Positions 7,390 through 11,403 of a stretch of 11,403 nucleotides of DNA are shown piece by piece; the stretch's first letter is position 1; each line of letters starts with the position of its first letter. The DNA is taken from positions 1 through 11,403 of the forward strand of contig CAZIPL010000047.1 in the NCBI GenBank assembly GCA_964541255.1, given 5' to 3'. A program made the position numbers and the translations under genes. Under the pieces are notes generated by a model. That model made no database searches. It was not told where the DNA came from and worked only from the letters and a program-made list of their open reading frames with translations. Origin of the DNA: CAYOSU01 sp964541255. GTDB taxonomy: Bacteria > Bacillota > Clostridia > Christensenellales > CAMQZB01.

Positions 7390-7818
7390 TTAAAGGTTGA
7401 TAACTTCGGGCTTCTGAGCCTCGTGATGATGTTCTGCGCCTTTATAAACGCGGAGCTTTTTGAGCATCTTGCTTCCGAGGGGGGTCTTGGGGAGCATTCC
7501 CTTGACTGCCTGATAAACAACGACGTCAGACTTTGTCTCCATCATCTTCTTGTATTGCGTTCTCTTGAGACCGCCAACGTATCCTGTGTGATACATATAC
7601 TCTTTCTTTTCGAGCTTCTTGCCCGTCAAAACGACTTTGTCGCAGTTGATAACGATAACGTGGTCGCCGCAATCGACGTTGGGTGTAAAGGTCGGTTTGT
7701 TTTTACCGCGCAAAATAGCCGCTACCTGGGAAGCGAGTCTTCCGAGCGTCTTACCTTCTGCGTCAACGACGTACCATTTAGATTCAACGGTATTCGCGTT
7801 TGCCATATAGGTTTTCAT
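7390..7818 (-). CDS. rplM: 50S ribosomal protein L13
   Basis: Early-assembling large-subunit ribosomal protein. The 142 residues match the family length. Typical stretches are KWYVVDAEGKTLGRLAS (14-30), VNCDK-like VINCDKVVLTGKKLEKKEYMYHTGY, and GMLPKTPLGSKMLKKLRVYKGAEHHHEAQKPE near the end. The ATG at 7818 has GGAGGA (complement of 7825-7830) 6 nt upstream. A second in-frame ATG at codon 5 is less well placed. It is first in a two-gene operon with rpsI under a near-consensus promoter and a 144-nt leader. In many Firmicutes this pair follows truA on the same strand; here it is inverted. Confidence 0.98.
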   Translation of the reverse strand: MKTYMANANTVESKWYVVDAEGKTLGRLASQVAAILRGKNKPTFTPNVDCGDHVIVINCDKVVLTGKKLEKKEYMYHTGYVGGLKRTQYKKMMETKSDVVVYQAVKGMLPKTPLGSKMLKKLRVYKGAEHHHEAQKPEVINL

Positions 7819-7962
7819 TCCTATTCCTCCAAAATATTACTTAAAATTATTTGTTACTTTTCATAATACTTTTCGGCTTAAAAAGTCAATGCATAGTTCC
7901 GACTGCAAGACTCTTTCATTCCGCGAGGGCTAATTCGCGTGCCAAATCGCATACTTTACAGC
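7819..7962 (-). promoter_or_regulatory. Leader of rplM-rpsI, possible L13 autoregulatory RNA
   Basis: About 144 nt separate the predicted transcription start from rplM. On the minus strand this contains CGCGA-loop-TCGCG (complement of 7922-7926 and 7935-7939; 5-bp stem, 8-nt loop). There are further GC-containing stretches before the final AT-rich run to the ribosome binding site. Firmicutes rplM leaders are known to carry a conserved L13-binding element (Rfam L13_leader). The position and length fit, but I cannot confirm the consensus by eye. Confidence 0.45.
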
Positions 7963-7968
7963 CTGTCT

Positions 7969-7997
7969 ATTATAAAAAATATCTCCCGATAAGTCAA
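7969..7997 (-). promoter_or_regulatory. Promoter of rplM-rpsI
   Basis: On the minus strand TTGACT (7992-7997) and a perfect TATAAT (7969-7974) are separated by exactly 17 bp, close to the consensus sigma-A promoter expected for ribosomal protein genes. The start would be near 7962. Confidence 0.82.
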
Positions 7998-8122
7998 GCA
8001 AATATCGCCCGAAAAGCACTCTTTTCGATAAAAATTATTGGAATATAAAAAATATATCTTTTCTCTTTACGCAGAGGAGTCTATAATAAGGATTGCTATT
8101 ATAAAAAAGGTTTTGAAGAGGT

Positions 8123-8159
8123 TAAAGGGGAAACTTTTCCTCAAAAAGTTTCCCCTTTA
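8123..8159. repeat. Perfect 16-bp inverted repeat
   Basis: AAAGGGGAAACTTTT (8124-8138) and AAAAGTTTCCCCTTT (8144-8158) form a 15-bp perfect stem, extended by one T-A pair, around a CCTCA loop. No gene ends into it from either side, so it is unlikely to be an ordinary terminator. Its position beside a known repeat copy suggests a short palindromic mobile or REP-like unit. Confidence 0.55.
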
Positions 8160-8192
8160 TATAATAAGGTTGCGATTGTATGTTCAATCGTT

Positions 8193-8218
8193 CCCACCGA
8201 CACGGCACTATAGCGCCG
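8193..8218. repeat. Dispersed palindromic repeat, degenerate copy
   Basis: The 26 bp starting CCCACCGACACGGC match 11302-11327 with only two differences (AC here, GT there). This copy keeps CGGC/GCCG pairing but has lost the complementary GTG needed for the longer stem of the second copy, so it looks like a decayed or truncated unit. Confidence 0.75.
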
Positions 8219-8330
8219 CAGAACAAAGGTATAGACTCTAAATTCTTAACAAAAATTAACTAACGGCGAAAAACTCGCAAAGAAATATCGGAAAGTATAC
8301 TATTATCGATATGGTGTGTATCAAAATGGT

Positions 8331-8358
8331 TTGACAAAAAGGAAAAAAGTGCTAAAAT
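8331..8358 (+). promoter_or_regulatory. Strong promoter of the lipoprotein gene
   Basis: A perfect -35 TTGACA (8331-8336), 16-bp spacer and -10 TAAAAT (8353-8358) preceded by TGC (8350-8352). Transcription would begin near 8365, leaving a 180-nt leader before the start codon. Confidence 0.8.
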
Positions 8359-8364
8359 GATTAT

Positions 8365-8544
8365 ATCACAATATGAAAGTATACCTCCATTATACCCTGA
8401 GCGAGGCACCGAAAAACGTATTATAGAAACGTAGATTTACGGGTTAAAAATCCTCGGGGGGGGGTACTTCTGAAGCCCTTTTGAATTCAGATTTGCAAAT
8501 AGCTTGCGACTGAAAAACCACGTTAAAAGGGTTAGGAGAAAAGA
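8365..8544 (+). promoter_or_regulatory. Structured leader of the lipoprotein gene
   Basis: The leader contains several possible stems. GTATA/TATAC (8379-8383 with 8391-8395) has CCTCC in its loop. CGAGG/CCTCG (8402-8406 with 8452-8456) abuts the G run. TCTGAA/TTCAGA is at 8469-8474 with 8486-8491. A long-range AGCCCTTTT/AAAAGGGTT pairing (8474-8482 with 8525-8533) ends directly against the ribosome binding site AGGAG (8534-8538). The last two overlap at 8474, and the long-range pair encloses the 3' arm of the other. No known riboswitch class is recognised. Confidence 0.4.
8456..8464 (+). repeat. Run of nine G in the lipoprotein leader
   Basis: Nine consecutive G lie between the promoter and the start codon, 80 nt before the ATG. 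Homopolymer G tracts of this length are rare in moderate-to-low GC DNA and are a known slippage-prone element in phase-variable surface genes of other bacteria. Here it is in the transcribed leader, so length changes would alter RNA folding rather than the reading frame. Confidence 0.7.
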
Positions 8545-10671
8545 ATGGAAAAAAGAAAAGTATTGAGACTTTTGGTTTCAATCGTTTTGGTCATGGCACT
8601 TTCCATGGCCTTAATGGCATGCGAACAAACAGATCCTGAGCCTACGCCCACGCCTACCGAAACGGTAAGCCCCACGGCAACGACGAAACCGAGTGAAACG
8701 ACAAAGCCGACGGAGACTACTCAGCCTACCGAAACGGCTGAACCCACGGAGACTGCAGAGCCTACCGAGACACCCGAGCCGACAGACGATCTTCTCGACG
8801 ACGAGTTCTGGGATTGGTACGGCGGATCTTCCGTAAACGAGGGAACAGAGGTAACAAACGAAGAAGAACTTAGAAACGCTATTGCGACCGAAGATGTAGT
8901 AAAACTCGGCGCAGACATCACTTTGACAAGCCCTCTTTATATCGAAAATTATGTCGAACTCAACCTCAACGGTCATGTAATTACCGAAGACAAAACCGCA
9001 ACGGAGTATATTAACGATAAGCTTAACGATTATCTTATCGGCGTAAAGCGTGGCGGAACTCTTACCGTTGTAGATTATAGCAGCGGCAAAAACGGCGCTA
9101 TAAGAAGCGATTCTAAGGTTTGCATAAAGCTTACGATCAAAGGAGAGGCTTCTTGCGAAGAGCAAGGCGAGATTCCCGATGAGGAATTCAATAAATTGCA
9201 GGCAAGCCTTTTTGTTAATGACGGAACGATTGAAAGTAACGGTCATTACGCAATCTGCGGCAACGGTGATCGTCACCACGTTTATCTCGATGTAAGTGGC
9301 GGAACGATCAAGAGTGCGGTTTACGCTGCGATTTATCTTCCCTCGAACGGAATTTATATAATTAGCGGTGGCGACATTACAGGCTACGAATCTGCGGTCG
9401 AAGTTCGTTCGGGTGATCTTGAAATCTCGGGCGGAACGTTTACTTGCACGGCATTTCCGTTAGAAGTTAAAGCGAACGGAAACGGAACGACGACGTTCGG
9501 TGCCGCTCTTGCGATCGCACAACATAAAACAATGATGTATTTGAATGTTACCGTAAATGGCGGTACGTTCAATGCGGTTGCTCCGATTTCGATTGCAAAT
9601 CCGCAGAATAATAAATTGGAAGAGCTTGTCAACGTATCCGTAACTATAAACGGCGGAAAGTTCAATCCGACAACGGCCGGAGACCCCGATGTTGTTATCG
9701 GTGATAACGTTTACGGTCAATATAATGTATCGAAAGGCGAAACGAATAATCCTATGCTTTCCGACGGATATATCTGGGACGACGATAACACTTTGTGCGC
9801 AGACGTTTATGAAGCTGTTGCCGACGGCGTAAAGAAAGGGAAAGACGCCGACGCTAACACATACTATATAAGCAACGCAAACGGCTTGGTATGGCTTGCA
9901 AATCAAGTTAATACTGGTGCTGACGAATTTGTTGGAAAAACCGTTAAGCTTACTGCCGATGTCAATATGACGGGAACTTCTTTCAATGGTATAGGAAGCA
10001 AGCATACGTCAGGCGCAGCTTTCAAAGGAACGTTTGACGGAAATATCCATATTGTTTCTGGTGTGACTGTATCGAACAAATGTCCCGATTATGATGAAAG
10101 CGGCAATTTCCAAAACGGCTGCGGGGCTACTTGCCCGATAGGAGAAATCGCAGATTGTGCTTCCGGTTTCTTTAATCAAACAAATGGAGCGACAATTAAA
10201 AACTTAACTATAAGTGGCGCAAAAATCTCAAGTGTTCATTATGCCGGTGGTATTGTTGGATATGCTCTCGGTACTACTGTAATTGAAAACTGTAGTGTTG
10301 TAGGTTCGGAAATAACATCTAAAGCAATAACAGTTAATGATTCGACAGACGGCGGAGATAAGGCTGGCGGTATCGTTGGTTATACTCATTCCGTAGATGG
10401 TTGCAAGGTTGAAAGCTGCTCTGTTTCTTCAACTACGATAAAGGCTTATCGTGATGTAGGTGCAATTGCGGGTATTGCAAATGATTATGTAACCGTTAAG
10501 AATTGTACTGTTGGAGAAAATGTTAATATTGTTATAGATAACTCTAACAATTATAAAGGATTTACTTCTTCTTCTGAGTATAATGCAAACAATTATGTTG
10601 GAAGAGTTGAAGCGAGCACGGGCGACGTAACAACAGGTAATAGCGGAACGGCTACTATTACGCTTCCGTAA
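8545..10671 (+). CDS. Predicted surface lipoprotein: Thr/Pro stalk, beta-helix-like domain, GLUG-type domain
   Basis: A 708-residue protein, probably anchored to the outer face of the membrane; exact function unknown. Residues 1-25 are a signal peptide (MEKRKVLRLL plus hydrophobic core) with a lipobox-like LMAC and acceptor Cys26. Residues 31-80 are a Thr/Pro/Glu-rich stalk with four PTETxx repeats, and 81-92 are strongly acidic. Residues about 103-380 read as a right-handed beta-helix, with recurring turns such as SGGTI (251), SGGDI (274), SGGTF (295), NGGTF (338) and NGGKF (369). Residues about 436-675 resemble proteins with GLUG motifs: YYISNANGLVWLANQVN (440-456), FKGTFDGN, then YAGGIVGYALGTTVIENCSV (566-585) and KAGGIVGYTHSVDGCKVESC (606-625). 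A cysteine-rich insertion lies at 513-538. There is no LPXTG or C-terminal anchor. AGGAG lies 6 nt before the ATG. An adhesin or glycan-binding role is plausible but is inference. No catalytic motif was seen. Confidence 0.82.
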   Translation: MEKRKVLRLLVSIVLVMALSMALMACEQTDPEPTPTPTETVSPTATTKPSETTKPTETTQPTETAEPTETAEPTETPEPTDDLLDDEFWDWYGGSSVNEGTEVTNEEELRNAIATEDVVKLGADITLTSPLYIENYVELNLNGHVITEDKTATEYINDKLNDYLIGVKRGGTLTVVDYSSGKNGAIRSDSKVCIKLTIKGEASCEEQGEIPDEEFNKLQASLFVNDGTIESNGHYAICGNGDRHHVYLDVSGGTIKSAVYAAIYLPSNGIYIISGGDITGYESAVEVRSGDLEISGGTFTCTAFPLEVKANGNGTTTFGAALAIAQHKTMMYLNVTVNGGTFNAVAPISIANPQNNKLEELVNVSVTINGGKFNPTTAGDPDVVIGDNVYGQYNVSKGETNNPMLSDGYIWDDDNTLCADVYEAVADGVKKGKDADANTYYISNANGLVWLANQVNTGADEFVGKTVKLTADVNMTGTSFNGIGSKHTSGAAFKGTFDGNIHIVSGVTVSNKCPDYDESGNFQNGCGATCPIGEIADCASGFFNQTNGATIKNLTISGAKISSVHYAGGIVGYALGTTVIENCSVVGSEITSKAITVNDSTDGGDKAGGIVGYTHSVDGCKVESCSVSSTTIKAYRDVGAIAGIANDYVTVKNCTVGENVNIVIDNSNNYKGFTSSSEYNANNYVGRVEASTGDVTTGNSGTATITLP
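8707..8778 (+). repeat. Four PTETxx coding repeats (18 bp each)
   Basis: Residues 55-78 are PTETTQ, PTETAE, PTETAE, PTETPE. At the DNA level copies 1 and 3 resemble each other (ACGGAGACT core) and copies 2 and 4 resemble each other (CCTACCGA core). This suggests a 36-bp duplication of an older 18-bp pair. Synonymous differences limit further slippage. The repeats form part of the stalk. Confidence 0.7.
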
Positions 10672-11083
10672 TTAGTGCAAACGTCAGAGCTGAAATTATC
10701 GGAAGAGATAATCGTGGCTAAAAATGATATGTCGAAATGTATCGATTCGATATATTGAAAAAGCTGAAGTTATTTTTCGATAAAAAGCAAGGAAGTTGAA
10801 ATAACTTTTCAAAAAGCATAAAGTAAAAAGTTAGTATTCTTTTCAAATAATACAAGAAATACATATTAGATATACATAAAATGCATATATAAAAACATAT
10901 AACTATAATCTATAAGAAGTAAATGATTTATCTAACGGCAAAGCATTTTGCAAAACAAGAATGTTTTGCTGCAAAACTATCGTTTCGCACTTCTTAGCTT
11001 GAAAAACTTCGAAGTTTCTGCTTCTTGCAAGCAAAGCATAAACTTCTTGTATTATGCAATATGAGATAAAATATGTAGTATTC
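10672..11083. other. AT-rich gene-free region after the lipoprotein gene, with hairpins and a possible small-RNA promoter
   Basis: No credible coding frame is present. Short dyads occur at 10695-10712 (ATTATC/GATAAT), 10767-10807 (AAGTTATTT/AAATAACTT), 10950-10969 (GCAAAAC/GTTTTGC) and 10997-11032 (GCTTG/CAAGC around the palindrome AAACTTCGAAGTTT at 11004-11017). TTGAAA (10796-10801) with TAAAGT (10819-10824), 17 bp apart, is a fair promoter candidate. A small RNA could run from there to the terminator at 11084-11119. None of the dyads next to the stop codon looks like a good terminator for the lipoprotein gene. Confidence 0.4.
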
Positions 11084-11119
11084 AAAAACTCTGTCGAAAC
11101 AATCGACAGAGTTTTTTTT
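11084..11119 (+). terminator. Strong intrinsic terminator
   Basis: AAAAACTCTGTCGA (11084-11097) and TCGACAGAGTTTTT (11103-11116) form a perfect 14-bp stem with an AACAA loop, followed by T to 11119. It is oriented to end plus-strand transcripts, yet the nearest upstream stop codon is 413 bp away. Confidence 0.88.
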
Positions 11120-11136
11120 ATATAAAAGGCTCTCTT

Positions 11137-11220
11137 TTTGTTGGACGTTGTTTGTGCAAATAGGGAAAAATGTTCCCATTTGTTGGAAGCAGTTTGTGTA
11201 AATAAGGAAAAAGGCTCCCT
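11137..11220. repeat. Two tandem copies of a 42-bp repeat
   Basis: Copy 1 (11137-11178) and copy 2 (11179-11220) share TTTGTTGGA, GTTTGTG, AAATA and GGAAAAA in the same order and spacing, with substitutions between. A flanking GGCTCTCT (11129-11136) resembles the GGCTCCCT end of copy 2, hinting at a third, partial unit. The array runs directly into the palindromic cluster that follows. Confidence 0.7.
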
Positions 11221-11354
11221 TTGAAGGGAGCTGTCTGCGTAGCAGACTGAGGGATTGATAAATACCCACGCGAATGGTGTAAAAACTATAAAAAATACGA
11301 TCCCACCGACACGGCGTTATAGCGCCGTGCCACCTCCCTTTACGCAAAGGAGGC
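11213..11354. repeat. Palindromic repeat cluster with four hairpins
   Basis: Four stems follow each other: GCTCCC/GGGAGC (11214-11219 with 11226-11231), GTCTGC/GCAGAC (11233-11238 with 11242-11247), CACGGCG/CGCCGTG (11310-11316 with 11323-11329), and CCTCC-TTT/AAA-GGAGG (11333-11341 with 11346-11353, one bulged C). The third stem contains the 26-bp core shared with 8193-8218. This composition is typical of dispersed non-coding palindromic elements seen in many Clostridia genomes (from memory). The ends and any target duplication cannot be fixed from two copies. Confidence 0.7.
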
Positions 11355-11403
11355 AGAAATAAGGAAGGTTTATTTATCAAAAACGGCGGTAGCAGAGCCA
11401 CCG

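Larger units (their letters stand above)
7998..8330. other. Gene-free divergent intergenic region with repeats
   Basis: This stretch lies between the rplM promoter and the lipoprotein promoter and contains no credible gene. It holds a long perfect hairpin (8123-8159), a CGATTG/CAATCG stem (8173-8178 with 8185-8190) and a palindromic repeat copy (8193-8218). An ATATCG/CGATAT dyad (8285-8290 with 8307-8312) ends 18 bp before the -35 of the next promoter and is a weak operator candidate. Confidence 0.6.

Noticed and set aside
7863..7889. Second possible rplM promoter on the minus strand (TTGACT with TATTAT)
   Set aside because: The spacer is only 15 bp and the -10 is weaker. The upstream promoter at 7969-7997 is near consensus and explains the gene.
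8038..8241. 67-codon open frame on the plus strand
   Set aside because: It translates straight through the perfect inverted repeat and the palindromic repeat; Lys/Leu/Phe-rich low-complexity product with no ribosome binding site, so not credible.
10903..11085. 60-codon open frame on the minus strand
   Set aside because: It lies in AT-rich hairpin sequence, with no good ribosome binding site and no recognisable motif.
11084..11354. Closely spaced hairpins and tandem repeats considered as a CRISPR array
   Set aside because: Units are neither identical nor separated by unique spacers of constant length, and no cas gene is nearby.
10994..11401. 135-codon open frame on the minus strand
   Set aside because: It is composed almost entirely of the tandem repeat and palindromic cluster, and runs through the terminator; a repeat-derived spurious frame.

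Overview
The window looks like a chromosomal segment of an anaerobic, low-to-moderate GC Gram-positive (Firmicutes/Bacillota, Clostridia-type) bacterium. The evidence is a pyruvate:ferredoxin oxidoreductase, a group II ECF transporter module next to truA, AGGAGG-type ribosome binding sites, sigma-A-like promoters, and families of short palindromic repeats of the kind common in gut Clostridia. The exact lineage cannot be fixed from the sequence. No CRISPR array, tRNA, rRNA, transposase or phage gene was seen.

Layout. (1) 1-1279, minus strand: the 5' third of nifJ (PFOR), cut by the window edge. (2) 1280-1666: a divergent intergenic region with a consensus-like nifJ promoter on the minus strand and an extended -10 promoter on the plus strand. 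(3) 1667-4965, plus strand: ecfA1-ecfA2-ecfT-truA. The first three genes overlap each other, and together they form the energising module of an ECF vitamin/micronutrient importer followed by a tRNA pseudouridine synthase. (4) 4966-6724, plus strand: a strong promoter 15 nt after truA, a long (about 310 nt) leader with two mutually exclusive pairing systems and a 15-bp attenuator-like hairpin, then a MepA-like MATE efflux pump. (5) 6903-7997, minus strand: rplM-rpsI with its own promoter, a structured leader and a terminator shared with the convergent MATE gene. (6) 7998-8330: a repeat-bearing intergenic region. (7) 8331-10671, plus strand: a strong promoter, a 180-nt leader carrying a run of nine G, and a 708-aa predicted surface lipoprotein (Thr/Pro-rich stalk, beta-helix-like domain, GLUG-type domain). 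(8) 10672-11403: AT-rich, gene-free, with hairpins, a strong terminator, a 42-bp tandem repeat and a palindromic repeat cluster.

How it fits together. EcfA1/EcfA2/EcfT would power several substrate-specific S components encoded elsewhere. In many Firmicutes the order is rplQ-ecfA1-ecfA2-ecfT-truA-rplM-rpsI. Here the first part keeps that order, but rplM-rpsI are inverted and separated from truA by the MATE locus, and nifJ rather than rplQ lies upstream. The housekeeping genes are ordinary. The parts most worth a second look are the MATE leader RNA (a possible riboswitch or attenuator), the poly-G-bearing structured leader of the lipoprotein, the mosaic lipoprotein itself, and a possible small RNA ending at the terminator at 11084-11119.
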